From positions 1 to 64,000 of the forward strand of contig NZ_CANMJB010000002.1 of assembly GCF_947498175.1 (NCBI RefSeq): 64,000 bases of DNA, in the 5' to 3' direction. Shown here in pieces: positions 24,760 through 34,090 of the stretch. Every line of letters begins with the position of its first letter. Position 1 is the first letter of the stretch. Below the pieces are notes generated by a model. That model saw only the letters and a list, made by a program, of their open reading frames with translations. It did no database searches and had not been told where the DNA came from. This DNA comes from an uncultured Algimonas sp. GTDB taxonomy: Bacteria > Pseudomonadota > Alphaproteobacteria > Caulobacterales > Maricaulaceae. A program made the translations under genes and the position numbers.

Positions 24760-25929
24760 TCAATCGGCGCAAAATGCCGCGATGCGCGAACACGCCTGTG
24801 TGAGCGTCTCCATCGAGGCCGCATAGGACAGACGCAGATGTCCCGGTGCGTGGAAGGCCGACCCCGGCACAGTCGCGACTCCGGCCCGGTCCAGGATCGC
24901 CATGGCGAGGTCGGCATCCGTCCCGACGCCTTTGGCGGCCATGATATCCCGGCAATCCGCGAAGATGTAGAAGGCGCCGTCCGGCAGGCTGCAGGACAGG
25001 CCTGCCGCATTCATGGCCTCCGTCATCATCGCGGCGCGGGCGCGGTATTGCGCGCGCCAACCGTCCAGGAAATCCTGCGGTCCGTTCAGGGCGGCGAGCG
25101 CGGCCCATTGGCTGGGCGCGGCCGCGCATGACGTCGTCTGGCCCATGAATTTCCGCATGGCATCGATCAGCCAGACCGGCCCGCCCGCATAGCCGATGCG
25201 GAAACCCGTCATGGCGTAGGCTTTCGACACGCCGTTCATGGTCACGATCCGGTCAGCCAGATCGGGCGCCACTCGCGCCATCGTCGCGAAGCGGACGTTG
25301 CCATAGACCAGCGCTTCGTAGATGTCGTCGGACAGCACCATGACCTGCGGATGACGGCGCAGCACATCGGCCAAAGCGCCCAGGTCTTCAGCCGAATAGA
25401 CGGCGCCTGTCGGGTTGGACGGAGAGTTCAGCATCAACCATCGCGTGCGCGGCGTGATGGCGCGCTCAAGCGCTTCGGCCGTGATCTTGAAGTCATCGCC
25501 ACCTGCCAGCATAACCGGCGTTGCGCCCGTCAGTTTGACCATGTCGGGATAGCTGACCCAACACGGCGTCGGGACGATGACCTCGTCGCCGGGTCCGACG
25601 CTCACGGCCAGCACGTTCCACAGTACGGCCTTTCCGCCTGGCGATACATTGATCTGGTCCGTCGTGAATGCCAATCCGTTGTCGCGCTCGAATTTGGCCG
25701 CGATCGCTTCCTTGAGTTCCGTGATGCCGTCTGCGGCCGTGTAGCCGGTATGGCCGTCCGCCATCGCCCGCTCGGCGGCCGCGATGATATGGTCCGGGAC
25801 GGCGAAATCCGGTTCTCCGACGCTCAGGGAAATCACGTCCCGTCCCGCTTCGCGCAGGGTGCGCGCCGCTTGCGTCATGGCCATGGTCGCGCTGGGCGCG
25901 ACGCGTCGGATACGGTCTGAAAGCTGCAT
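24760..25929 (-). CDS. class I/II pyridoxal-phosphate aminotransferase (AspC-like)
   Basis: A 389-residue fold-type I aminotransferase, probably acting on aspartate or aromatic amino acids with 2-oxoglutarate. Seen are SLSVGEPDFAVPDHI (substrate-binding glycine region), GYTAADGITELKEAIA, NSPSNPTGAVYS, DDIYEALVYG, and the cofactor lysine in MNGVSKAYAMTGFRIGY; the C-terminal arginine lies in HLRLSYAAS. The start ATG 25929 gives the typical MQLSDRIRRVAPSATMAM. The gene stands alone between two convergent or divergent neighbours. Exact substrate range needs comparison with characterised members. Confidence 0.92.
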   Translation of the reverse strand: MQLSDRIRRVAPSATMAMTQAARTLREAGRDVISLSVGEPDFAVPDHIIAAAERAMADGHTGYTAADGITELKEAIAAKFERDNGLAFTTDQINVSPGGKAVLWNVLAVSVGPGDEVIVPTPCWVSYPDMVKLTGATPVMLAGGDDFKITAEALERAITPRTRWLMLNSPSNPTGAVYSAEDLGALADVLRRHPQVMVLSDDIYEALVYGNVRFATMARVAPDLADRIVTMNGVSKAYAMTGFRIGYAGGPVWLIDAMRKFMGQTTSCAAAPSQWAALAALNGPQDFLDGWRAQYRARAAMMTEAMNAAGLSCSLPDGAFYIFADCRDIMAAKGVGTDADLAMAILDRAGVATVPGSAFHAPGHLRLSYAASMETLTQACSRIAAFCAD

Positions 25930-26309
25930 GGTCGCGGCGCTGCTAACGTCCGGTCGGCGGCGCGGCAAGCCCGGCGCTCTAGAACCGGCCGGTGCGCAAC
26001 TGTACCAAATCGTCACGCCCCTGCCATAGTCCGACCATGTGCCGCGGCTATGAAGATGGCATGACCATCCAATCCGGCTCCTTTTCCCGACGGCGGATCC
26101 ATCCGGGCGCAAGCTTCGAACGCACCGTGTTCTGGCTCAGCCTGGCTCTATCGGCCGTCTTGCTGCTCGCACTCTGAAAGCCTGCCCTGCCGGTGACAAT
26201 CCGGTAAGCGGTGCAGCGCGCGGCTTGGCGTGGGCGCGAACCCTGCTAAGCGGGCAGTGCGACTTGAGACGCGCGGGCGGCCGCGTTGCCGGGGGAGGGC
26301 CGATCTCGC
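25930..26309. other. 380-bp intergenic region between aminotransferase and proline-rich gene
   Basis: Divergent promoters are expected here. It contains one short open frame (26061-26177, listed separately). Near 26190-26300 the sequence is GC-rich with no convincing hairpin/T-run or RNA gene. GGGGGAGGG (26289-26297) is the ribosome-binding site for the downstream gene. Confidence 0.5.
26061..26177 (+). CDS. possible small membrane peptide
   Basis: A 38-codon frame, MTIQSGSFSRRRIHPGASFE followed by a single hydrophobic segment (VFWLSLALSAVLLLAL). The shape, a basic leader and one membrane helix, is credible for a real small protein, but the ribosome-binding site is weak and an alternative ATG lies at 26037. 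Reported with low confidence. Confidence 0.35.
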   Translation: MTIQSGSFSRRRIHPGASFERTVFWLSLALSAVLLLAL

Positions 26310-27908
26310 GTGACCGCGTATTCCGCATATGACCCCGGCTTTCCGAGCCCGTCCGGCCGCGGCGGTTTTTCGCCCTATCACGATGCCGATCCGGTCGCGG
26401 ACTTCTTCGAGGACGATGCCCAGCGCGGCACGGGAACGGTGCTGGCCGCGCTGCTCGTCCACAGCGCATTGTTCTTCGCCCTGTCGTCCAATTTCGTCGT
26501 CCCCGACCTGAAACCCGACGAACCGGAGATCGTCCCGGTGCGGATCGTCTCCTACGAGGCGCCCCAGCCTCAGCCAATCCCGGAAACCGAGCCGGTGCCG
26601 GAGACCCAACCGGTCGAAGCGCCGCCGCCGGTCCCGACGCCCGCTCCGTCACCACGCCCGGCCCCGGCTCCCCCACCCGTTCCGGAACCCCAACCCCAAC
26701 CCGAGCCCCAATCCGACCCAGAGCCCCAACCTCAACCCGAACGTGAATCCGAGCCAGAGCCAGAGCCCGCTCTTGAGCCTACGCCGGTCCCGCCTCCGCC
26801 GGAGATCCTGTCGCAGCCCGTCGTCGACCCGGAGCCGGACGTCTTGGCCCTTCCCGACCCTGAGCCGATTCCCGAACCGATACCCGAAACGGTTATCGAT
26901 CCCGTTCCAGAACCGGCCCCTATCCCCGAACCCGATCCGCAGGCCGTGATCGAAACCGCTCCGCTTCCCGACATCATGCCCGATCCGGTCATCGACCCGG
27001 CCCCTATCGTCCCGGAGCCGGCCCCCATCGTCATGCCCGATCCCCTGCCGAAACGTTCCATAGAGACATCGCCTATCCCCGAGCCCGATCCGCGACCCCA
27101 AACGGCTATCATGCCAGACCCTGTTCCGGAGCCGGAACCGCTCGTTGCCGAGCCACTTGTCGCCGAGCCGCTTGTTCCGGAGCCGATGGAGCCGGACGTG
27201 GTCACCGTCCCGCAAACCATTCTCGCCTCGCCCGAAGCGCCGGAAACGATCACCGAACAGCGCCGTGCCGTCTCCGAGGACGAGGCCGACCCGTTTCTCG
27301 ACCTGATGCGGCGCGACCGCCCGCTCGGTCCGGCCAACCCGGCACCGGTCCAGCCGGCGCCGCAACGATCTCTCTCCGGCCCGGCGACGGGCGGCGGCAA
27401 TATCGGCGATCCGCCCGGTGGCGGCACGCAGCGGGCCACGCCTGGAGCCGGTGGCTGGACGCTCGCCCCTGGCAGCTACGGCAACTCGCCGGGCGCCGGC
27501 TATGACGGTATCAATCTGGATATGCGCTGCCGAGAAGCGAACAAGACGCATTTGGAATGCCCGGAATATATTCGCACTTTCCAGGGTCGCGACGCGGCCG
27601 GGTTCGAAGATTACGACCGCTACCGTCCGCGTGGAACCGACCGGGGCCCGCAGGACGAAACGCGGGCCACGGGCCGGGGCATTGTCAGTCGCCGGGCCGT
27701 GGGCGAATTCGGCTCCACGCCGGGTTCGTCCATGAGCAATATCGATGATGGACCGGAAGTGGATTTCAGCCGCGAGTTCCTCGGCAATCCCGTCACGATC
27801 CGGGACGACCCGCGCCGCTTGCGCGACCTCTTGACCGAACCGGAAGACGATGAGGACGTCATCGAGATCGAGGAATTCGTTCAACCCGATCCGGAAGACG
27901 GGCCCTGA
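26310..27908 (+). CDS. proline-rich, single-pass membrane protein of unknown function
   Basis: A 532-residue protein starting at GTG 26310 behind GGGGGAGGG. It has a short cytoplasmic head (1-40), one membrane segment (about 42-64, TVLAALLVHSALFFALSS), then about 240 residues dominated by Pro-Glu-Pro and Pro-Asp-Pro repeats (EPQPQPEPQ, VIDPVPEPAP). A low-complexity Gly/Pro linker leads to a conserved-looking end with a cysteine pair (DMRCREANKTHLECPEYIR) and a very acidic tail. The head, helix and rigid Pro-rich spacer resemble TonB and TolA, which span the periplasm, but no TonB-C or TolA-C domain is present. Possible role: envelope-spanning linker or scaffold. Confidence 0.8.
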   Translation: MTAYSAYDPGFPSPSGRGGFSPYHDADPVADFFEDDAQRGTGTVLAALLVHSALFFALSSNFVVPDLKPDEPEIVPVRIVSYEAPQPQPIPETEPVPETQPVEAPPPVPTPAPSPRPAPAPPPVPEPQPQPEPQSDPEPQPQPERESEPEPEPALEPTPVPPPPEILSQPVVDPEPDVLALPDPEPIPEPIPETVIDPVPEPAPIPEPDPQAVIETAPLPDIMPDPVIDPAPIVPEPAPIVMPDPLPKRSIETSPIPEPDPRPQTAIMPDPVPEPEPLVAEPLVAEPLVPEPMEPDVVTVPQTILASPEAPETITEQRRAVSEDEADPFLDLMRRDRPLGPANPAPVQPAPQRSLSGPATGGGNIGDPPGGGTQRATPGAGGWTLAPGSYGNSPGAGYDGINLDMRCREANKTHLECPEYIRTFQGRDAAGFEDYDRYRPRGTDRGPQDETRATGRGIVSRRAVGEFGSTPGSSMSNIDDGPEVDFSREFLGNPVTIRDDPRRLRDLLTEPEDDEDVIEIEEFVQPDPEDGP

Positions 27909-27951
27909 CATCCGGTTGTGCCGACCGGCCTGCATCCCTAAACGCCAATTC

Positions 27952-28407
27952 ATGACCGATTTTCCTTCCGGGCACCGGATCGACCCGTGCTGGCTCGACC
28001 GCGAGCTCTATCACGCGCACATCGCCGTGCGGCCGCGATTCCAGGATCTGGACCCGCTGAACCACATCAACAATGTCGCTATGGCGGCGATGTTCGAGGA
28101 TGCGCGCGTGCGCTTCAACCATCCGATGCGCGACCATTTCCAGACGGATACGGTACGCACCATGGTGGCGGGGCAGACGCTGAACTACGTCAAGGAATGC
28201 CACATGCGGCCGGACCTCGATTTCCACATCGGCATCGGCCGGATCGGAACGTCGTCCTGGGTGACGCAGGCCTGTGCCTGGCAAGGCGACACGCCGGTCC
28301 TGCTGGCTGTGGCAACGCTGGTCGCGACGCGCAGCGGCCGGGCCTGCGCGATTCCGGAAACGCTGCGCGACATGCTGGCCGAGCGACGCATGAAACCGTT
28401 ATCATGA
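27952..28407 (+). CDS. hotdog-fold acyl-CoA thioesterase
   Basis: A 151-residue thioesterase of the 4-hydroxybenzoyl-CoA/YbgC-like group, hydrolysing acyl-CoA thioesters. The start of the hotdog domain, VRPRFQDLDPLNHINNVAM, contains the catalytic aspartate and the Asn/His set typical for the family, and the long central helix follows (AAMFEDARVRF). ATG 27952 starts 44 bp after the proline-rich gene. The stop overlaps the next gene by four bases (ATGA), so expression is coupled to the YIP1-like gene. Substrate unknown. Confidence 0.86.
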   Translation: MTDFPSGHRIDPCWLDRELYHAHIAVRPRFQDLDPLNHINNVAMAAMFEDARVRFNHPMRDHFQTDTVRTMVAGQTLNYVKECHMRPDLDFHIGIGRIGTSSWVTQACAWQGDTPVLLAVATLVATRSGRACAIPETLRDMLAERRMKPLS

Positions 28408-28967
28408 GGCCGCTCTACGGCGTGTTCGGCGCGGTCGGGACCTGGCCCGATTGGCAGCGCTTCTTCGATTTGTCGCGCGCCGGCGTGGTCCGGTCCTTTC
28501 TGGCGTTGCTGGTCTGTTTTCCGGCGCTTTGGCTTGTCATGACCGGTCTGGAGACGCGGCGCGCGGAACTGGCCGGAACAGCGGCGCCGGATTTCCAAGT
28601 TGGTCCGTTCATCCTCATCGTCGGCCTCTGGCTGCTCTCCTTTCCGGTCACGTCCGCGCTGGTGGCGATCCTGATGAGCCAAACGGACCGGCTGGCCACC
28701 TGGTGGGTCGCGCGGAACTGGGCGCTGGCCTGGCTCTGCATCGCGCTCGGCCTGGTCTTCCTGGCGGTCGTCTTTGCAGGCCTGCCGACGATCATGGGCT
28801 ACGGCGCGCTGTTGGCCGCCTATCTGGGACTGTTGCCGATCGATATCCGCCTGGCGCAACGGGCCGGAGGATTCCCGCTGACGACGGCGATCCTCGTCGG
28901 TTGCGTCGTCGTCTCGACCGGCATGATGGTGCTGCTCAGCGGTCTGTTGCAGGTGATCCAGCCCTAA
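28404..28967 (+). CDS. YIP1-like multi-pass membrane protein
   Basis: A 187-residue hydrophobic protein with about five membrane segments ([86 protein letters not shown]). The pattern resembles bacterial YIP1/DUF-type membrane proteins, without catalytic motifs. Translation is coupled to the thioesterase by an ATGA overlap. Its stop overlaps the convergent truA stop. No function can be assigned. Confidence 0.6.
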   Translation: MRPLYGVFGAVGTWPDWQRFFDLSRAGVVRSFLALLVCFPALWLVMTGLETRRAELAGTAAPDFQVGPFILIVGLWLLSFPVTSALVAILMSQTDRLATWWVARNWALAWLCIALGLVFLAVVFAGLPTIMGYGALLAAYLGLLPIDIRLAQRAGGFPLTTAILVGCVVVSTGMMVLLSGLLQVIQP

Positions 28968-29710
28968 GCTGCCGGGTAGGCGACGCTGACCAGATAGAGC
29001 CCGTCCGGCGGGCTGACGGGACCGCACATCTGCCGGTCGCGCGCCTCCAGCGCCGCTCTCATATCGCGCGCGTTCCACTTGCCCCAGCCGACTTCGACCA
29101 GGCTGCCGACCATGGAGCGCACCTGCTTGTGCAGGAAGGACCGTGCGGCGAACTCGCAATGGATTTCCGCCCCGATGCGGGCCACCCGCGCCATATCCAG
29201 CGTCTTGACCGGATCCTTGGCCTGACACTGCGTGTCGCGGAAGGTCGTGAAATCGTGCCGCCCGATAAGCGTCTGAGCTGCCGCATGCATGGCGTCCGCG
29301 TCCAACCGTACCGGCACGCGCCAGACGCGCCCCCGGTCCAGCGCCAGCCGCGGACGCCGGTCGATGATGCGGTAGAGATAACGCCGTTCCGTGGCGTTGA
29401 ACCGCGCATGCCAATCGTCGGGCACGACCGCCGCCTCGAGCACGCTGATCGGATGATCGCCCAGATGATGGTTCAGCGCGTCGCGCACCTTGTCGGCACG
29501 CAGATCCTTGACCAAATCGACGTGCGCCACCTGGGCGAGCGCATGCACCCCGCTATCCGTCCGCCCGGAGCCATAGACCTCCGAGCCGTCTGGATCGAGA
29601 CGGCCCAAGGCCTCTTCCACCGCGCCCTGAACGGACGGGCCGTGGTTCTGCCACTGCCAGCCCATATAGGGCCCGCCATCATATTCGAGGGTGAGCTTGT
29701 ATCGCGGCAT
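28964..29710 (-). CDS. truA: tRNA pseudouridine(38-40) synthase TruA
   Basis: Modifies uridines 38-40 in the anticodon stem-loop of many tRNAs. The 248-residue protein begins [19 protein letters not shown], with the catalytic aspartate in [21 protein letters not shown], and the C-terminal [17 protein letters not shown]. All are the expected TruA signatures and the length is standard. It follows fmt and an unknown gene on the same strand; fmt-truA pairing is common in alphaproteobacteria. The stop overlaps the convergent YIP1-like stop. Confidence 0.96.
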   Translation of the reverse strand: MPRYKLTLEYDGGPYMGWQWQNHGPSVQGAVEEALGRLDPDGSEVYGSGRTDSGVHALAQVAHVDLVKDLRADKVRDALNHHLGDHPISVLEAAVVPDDWHARFNATERRYLYRIIDRRPRLALDRGRVWRVPVRLDADAMHAAAQTLIGRHDFTTFRDTQCQAKDPVKTLDMARVARIGAEIHCEFAARSFLHKQVRSMVGSLVEVGWGKWNARDMRAALEARDRQMCGPVSPPDGLYLVSVAYPAA

Positions 29711-29751
29711 CGGTCAGGCGTCCGGGCACGCCAAGGCCCGGCGGCGCAGGG

Positions 29752-30261
29752 CTAGGTCGTCGAATATTGCTCGACCGCGTCGGCCAGTTCCTGATGCAGG
29801 ATCCACTCGCCGCTGTCTTCGTCGGTGCGCGCGACGGCGTTGATTTGCGCCTGCGCATCGTCCGCGTCGATATCCAGGGCGAGCTGTTCGGCCAGACGGC
29901 GGCCCAGCTTGCTGTAATGGGTCTTGGCGGAGCTGTCGCGTTTCCAGCCGACCAGGTCGGCCAGCGCCTGCGCGCTCATCCGCCGGTCCGGCGCGGCGGC
30001 GTGCGCGCTCAACATGGTGTATTCCTTCTTGTTGGGCGGTTGCGTGGTCAGCGCCTCGAGATAGCCTTCGACCGTGCCGATATGGCCGGCGCGGCGCTCG
30101 CCCTTCAGCTCGGACAGATGGGTGTCGATCCACGCTTTGGCGCTGTCCAGATCGTCGAACGTGTCCGGGTGGGCGAGGCTGCCGTCCCCGGTCAGCAGGC
30201 GGGCCCCCGTCTTGTTGTAGACGATGGAATAGCCGTGATAATCTTCGAATTGTCTGCTCAT
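29752..30261 (-). CDS. uncharacterised protein between fmt and truA
   Basis: A 169-residue soluble protein that I cannot name. Residues 1-50 form a small beta-rich module (YHGYSIVYNKTGARLL ... FDDLDSAKAWIDTHL) of a kind seen at the ends of mobile-element and phage-borne proteins. Residues 80-130 (TMLSAHAAAPDRRMSAQALA followed by AKTHYSKLGRRLAEQLAL) resemble a small winged-helix module I associate with HNH-nuclease and restriction-like proteins; this is a weak, by-eye resemblance. It lies 9 bp after fmt and 42 bp before truA, so it is in their transcript. Its base composition does not look foreign. Confidence 0.65.
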   Translation of the reverse strand: MSRQFEDYHGYSIVYNKTGARLLTGDGSLAHPDTFDDLDSAKAWIDTHLSELKGERRAGHIGTVEGYLEALTTQPPNKKEYTMLSAHAAAPDRRMSAQALADLVGWKRDSSAKTHYSKLGRRLAEQLALDIDADDAQAQINAVARTDEDSGEWILHQELADAVEQYSTT

Positions 30262-30270
30262 CGCCTTGTC

Positions 30271-31206
30271 TTACGACAGCTTTTCGCCTTTGGCCACTCT
30301 TGTTCCTTGCAGGAAGGCATCCGCCGGCATTTTCGCCTTGCCCGCCGGTTGCACGGACAGCAGTCTTAGCGCGCCTTTTCCGTCATCGGCCTTGGAGCCG
30401 CAGGCGATCAGCAACGCGTCGTCGAGCACTTCGCCGGGCCGCCCTGCGCCCGTTTCGGGTCTGGCCAGATGGACTTTCACGCGCTTGCCGCCGATCTCGC
30501 ACCAGGCCCCAGGGAAGGGGGCCAGGCCGCGAATGTGGCGGTCCAGTTCCGCTGCCGGCCGGCTCCAGTCGATCCGCGCTTCCGCCTTGTCGATCTTATG
30601 CGCATAGGTCGGCTCGCCCGTCTGCGCCGCGGGCCGGGTCGCGCCGCGCTCCACCGCGCCCAGCACGCGCGGCCACATTCCCGCACCGACGCGCGACAGC
30701 CGGTCCGACAGGCTGGCCGCCGTGTCGTCCTCGTGGATATCGACCGTTTCGGACAACAGCACGTCGCCCGTATCCAATCCCTTGGCCATCTGCATGATCT
30801 GAACGCCGGTCTGCGCGTCGCCCGCCATGATGGCGCGCTGCACCGGTGCCGCTCCGCGCCAGCGCGGCAGCAGCGAAGCATGCAGGTTCAGGCACCCGTC
30901 GCGCGGTGCGTCCAGGGCCCGCTGCGGCAGGATCTGCCCATAGGCGACGACGCAGACGACATCCGCCTGCAACGCCTCCAGCCCGTCGATCACCGACGGC
31001 TTGCGGAAGCTCTCCGGCGTTTCCACGGGCAGGCCCATAATTTCGGCGAATTGATGAATCGGCGATTTGGTCAGGCTCTGCCCGCGCCCCGCCTTACGCG
31101 GCGGCTGCGTATAGACGCGCCGCACCGTATGGCCGTTCGCCACGATTTCGGCGAGGCTCGGCACGGCGAAGTCCGGCGTGCCCATGAAAACGAGGTTGAG
31201 CGGCAA
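30271..31206 (-). CDS. fmt: methionyl-tRNA formyltransferase
   Basis: Formylates Met-tRNA(fMet) using 10-formyltetrahydrofolate, needed for normal translation initiation. At 311 residues the protein has the Rossmann-like N-terminal domain (VFMGTPDFAVPSLAEI), the active-site region LNLHASLLPRWRGAAPVQRA, MQMAKGLDTGDVL, and the OB-like C-terminal domain binding tRNA (INGLAPFPGAW equivalent IRGLAPFPGAWCEI). The usual neighbour def (peptide deformylase) is not directly upstream; instead a divergent TetR gene lies beyond a 258-bp gap. Confidence 0.96.
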   Translation of the reverse strand: MPLNLVFMGTPDFAVPSLAEIVANGHTVRRVYTQPPRKAGRGQSLTKSPIHQFAEIMGLPVETPESFRKPSVIDGLEALQADVVCVVAYGQILPQRALDAPRDGCLNLHASLLPRWRGAAPVQRAIMAGDAQTGVQIMQMAKGLDTGDVLLSETVDIHEDDTAASLSDRLSRVGAGMWPRVLGAVERGATRPAAQTGEPTYAHKIDKAEARIDWSRPAAELDRHIRGLAPFPGAWCEIGGKRVKVHLARPETGAGRPGEVLDDALLIACGSKADDGKGALRLLSVQPAGKAKMPADAFLQGTRVAKGEKLS

Positions 31207-31464
31207 GGGTCGGATCCTTTCAAACGGGGATGGGCGGAAATAGGGCAGTGAGGGGATTGTTCAAGTGGAGAGCGGCGGTGCGGACCGGGCAGGGTGCAAT
31301 AGCGTGCCTCCGCTTGCCTCCCCTTCTCGGTTTCATCGTCTTGAATGGATGCCGATAAAACCTCTTCTCAATCCTCATCCTGAGACGAGCCGGGGCGCAA
31401 ACTTGGGCGTCTGGCCGCAAGGCATGCTTGCATCCCACATGCATCCTCGGCATGGCGTCCGGCG

Positions 31465-32061
31465 ATGAATCGGGTCTCTTCGACATCCGCGCCGCGGCGC
31501 CGTCTTCCGCCCGAAGCGCGGCGGGCGCAATTGCTGGACATGGCGGTGGACGTGTTCGCCGAAATGGGGTTGGAGCGGGCCGGGCATGGAGACATCGCCA
31601 AACGGGCCGGGGTGTCGACGCCGACCGTGTTCAACTATTTTCCGACGCGGGACGCGCTGGTCGCTGCGGTGCTGGAACGCATCTCTGGCGTCGTCGAGGA
31701 GATGTTCGACCGCATTCCGGCGGACGCCGACGACCGCCGCCATCGCATCCTGCAATTGGCCGCCGCCTTCCAGCGCATGGTCGAGGCGCGTCCGGCCGAA
31801 ACCAAGACGTTCCTGAAGTGGGGCGTGTCCTTCGATCCGGCGCTGCGGCCCGCCTATCTGGCGTTTCAGGACCGGATGGTGGAGCGCCTGATCGCCGTCC
31901 TGCCCGCCAATCCGTCCGACCCGGCCAAGGCGCGCGCCGAAGCGCGCATCCTGCTGGGCACGTCCAGCCTGTTCGCAGCCATGACGTTCGACGACTACCA
32001 ACCCGCCGAGCTGGTCGATTTCGTCGGCCGCATCGCCGACGTGCTGAGCCCATCCGAATGA
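31465..32061 (+). CDS. TetR/AcrR family transcriptional regulator
   Basis: A 198-residue helix-turn-helix regulator. The DNA-binding domain (about residues 14-62) includes QLLDMAVDVFAEMGLERAGH and IAKRAGVSTPTVFNYFPTRDAL; a helical ligand-binding domain follows. The stop codon overlaps the start of a TonB-dependent receptor gene (ATGA), so the regulator and the receptor are co-translated and probably co-regulated, with the receptor's ligand perhaps the effector. ATG 31465 is the start; the 258 bp upstream separate it from the divergent fmt and hold no gene. Confidence 0.9.
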   Translation: MNRVSSTSAPRRRLPPEARRAQLLDMAVDVFAEMGLERAGHGDIAKRAGVSTPTVFNYFPTRDALVAAVLERISGVVEEMFDRIPADADDRRHRILQLAAAFQRMVEARPAETKTFLKWGVSFDPALRPAYLAFQDRMVERLIAVLPANPSDPAKARAEARILLGTSSLFAAMTFDDYQPAELVDFVGRIADVLSPSE

Positions 32062-34070
32062 TCCGACACATTCTTCCGACATCTGCCGCCCTGCTCGCGG
32101 CAACGTCCGCTCTGGCGCAGCAAGCGGACGTTCCGGTCTATGAAGACGACGCCGTTATCTTGCCCCTCCAGGTCGGTGCGCAGGGCGAGGACGTCATCAC
32201 CGTGATGGACCGGATCCGATCGCCCGCAAACGGACCGGAGAGCGTGGACATCGTTCCCGCCGCCGAAACCCACGTGCTGGTCCATCCGTCCGAGGCCCTG
32301 AACGTGGTGGCGGGCGTCAATATCCACCGCGGTTCGGGGCAGGAGCATCTGACCGCGATCCGCTCGCCTGTGCTGACGGGCGGGGCGGGGGCAGGCAGCT
32401 TCCTGTTCCTGGAGAACGGCGTGCCCCTGCGCGCGGCCGGTTTCGCCAACGTCAACGGCCTGTTCGAAGCAGGCACCGAGTTCGCGCGGCAGGTCGAAGT
32501 GCTCAAAGGGCCGGGCCCGGCGGAATACGGCTCCAACGCGGTGCACGGTCTCGTCAATGTCGTGACGCCAGCGCCCGGTTCCGGCAGCATGGCGACCATC
32601 ATCGGTAGCACGGACGGCTATGGACGGATGACGCTCGGCCATGACGTCACGGACGCTCTTCGCGCTTCGCTGAGCCTGGCGCATGATGACGGGTTTCGCG
32701 ACGAGAGCGGGTTCGACCAGCAAAAGGCGGAGTTGCGCTACGTGACGCAATTTGGTGCGTGGGACGTGGACGCCATCGCCGCGCTGAACAATCTCAATCA
32801 GGAAACCGCCGGGTTCATCCAGGGGCAGGACGCCTACCGCGACGACGATGTGCGGTTCGACAACCCCAATCCGGAAGCCTTCCGCGACGGGCGGAACTAC
32901 CGCGCGCAGGTCAATCTGTCGCGCGATCTGGAAGGCAAACGCCTGGTCCTGACGCCCTATGCGCGGCGGGCCGAGCTACGCTTCCTGCGCCATTTCGTGC
33001 CGGGCCAGGCGCTAGAGAAGAACGGCCATACGTCGGTCGGCTTGCAGACGGCGCTGATCGGCGACGACTGGTCGGTCGGGGTGGACGCGGAATATACGGA
33101 TGGATTCCTCTATGAATTCCAGGAAAATCCCTCCCGCTTCAGTTTCGTGCAGGGCCTGCATTTCGACTATGAGGTCGGGGCGGTCGTGCTGGCGGCCTAT
33201 GCGCAGCGGAGCTTCGAGTGGGACCGCCTGCGCCTCGATCTGGGCGCGCGGGGCGAATACACCCATTACGACTATGACACCCAGGCTGCGCCGGGCCGGT
33301 CGGGGCGCTTCCTCCGCGCGCCCGACCGGACGGATGACTTCTTCACCCTGACGCCCAAGCTCGGCCTGACCTATGCGGCCGCGCCGGGCGTGACCCTGTT
33401 CGGCCGCGCCGCCCGCGGATCGCGCGCGCCGCAGACGACCGACCTCTACGCCGTGGTGCAGAACCAGGAGCCGGGCCAGGCCGACGTGGAGACGCTCGAC
33501 AGCCTGGAAGGCGGGGTGCGCTTCGCCGCCGGCCCGGCGCGCTTCGCGGTGACGGGCTACACGATGTGGAAGGACAATTTCTTCTTCCGCAACGCCGCCG
33601 GGTTCAACGTCACGGACGGAAAGACGCGCCATACCGGTGTGGAATTGTCCTTCACCGCACCCTTGCTGGATTGGCTGAAGGCGTCCGGCGAATGGGCGGT
33701 CGCGGACCAGCGCTACGATTTCGCCGACGCCGCCAGCGGCATTCGCGACGGGGCACGCATGGACAGCGCGCCGGTCACGCTGGGAACGATGCGGCTCACC
33801 GGCGATTGGGGTCGCCTCGGCGCGGAGGTCGAATGGCGCCATGTCGGGCGCTACCTCACCAACGAGGCCGGGACGCAGTCCTATCCGGGTCACGATATCT
33901 TCGTGGCCCGCGCCGGTTACGACCTGTCAGACAGCCTTCGCCTGTTCGGCCGGATCGATAACGTCTTCGATGCGAAATATGCCGACAGGGCGGATTTCGC
34001 CTTCGGGAACGAGCGTTATTTTCCAGGGCGGCCGCGCACTCTGTTTGTCGGTTTGACGGCGAACTATTAA
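32058..34070 (+). CDS. TonB-dependent outer-membrane receptor
   Basis: A 670-residue transporter with signal peptide (1-20, ending SALAQQ), a plug domain ([39 protein letters not shown]) and a 22-strand-type barrel ending in a C-terminal aromatic (LFVGLTANY). A possible TonB box is EDVITVMD. It takes up siderophores, vitamins or other bulky ligands by energy from TonB; the ligand is not evident and no siderophore or heme genes adjoin it. The same frame is open upstream through the TetR gene, so the start is fixed by the signal peptide and the ATGA overlap. Confidence 0.92.
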   Translation: MIRHILPTSAALLAATSALAQQADVPVYEDDAVILPLQVGAQGEDVITVMDRIRSPANGPESVDIVPAAETHVLVHPSEALNVVAGVNIHRGSGQEHLTAIRSPVLTGGAGAGSFLFLENGVPLRAAGFANVNGLFEAGTEFARQVEVLKGPGPAEYGSNAVHGLVNVVTPAPGSGSMATIIGSTDGYGRMTLGHDVTDALRASLSLAHDDGFRDESGFDQQKAELRYVTQFGAWDVDAIAALNNLNQETAGFIQGQDAYRDDDVRFDNPNPEAFRDGRNYRAQVNLSRDLEGKRLVLTPYARRAELRFLRHFVPGQALEKNGHTSVGLQTALIGDDWSVGVDAEYTDGFLYEFQENPSRFSFVQGLHFDYEVGAVVLAAYAQRSFEWDRLRLDLGARGEYTHYDYDTQAAPGRSGRFLRAPDRTDDFFTLTPKLGLTYAAAPGVTLFGRAARGSRAPQTTDLYAVVQNQEPGQADVETLDSLEGGVRFAAGPARFAVTGYTMWKDNFFFRNAAGFNVTDGKTRHTGVELSFTAPLLDWLKASGEWAVADQRYDFADAASGIRDGARMDSAPVTLGTMRLTGDWGRLGAEVEWRHVGRYLTNEAGTQSYPGHDIFVARAGYDLSDSLRLFGRIDNVFDAKYADRADFAFGNERYFPGRPRTLFVGLTANY

Positions 34071-34090
34071 AGCCCTACCTGCCGCGTCCT

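Noticed and set aside
31428-32057. N-terminal extension of the TonB receptor frame through the TetR gene
   Set aside because: The extension is out of frame with a convincing TetR protein; the receptor's signal peptide begins at 32058.
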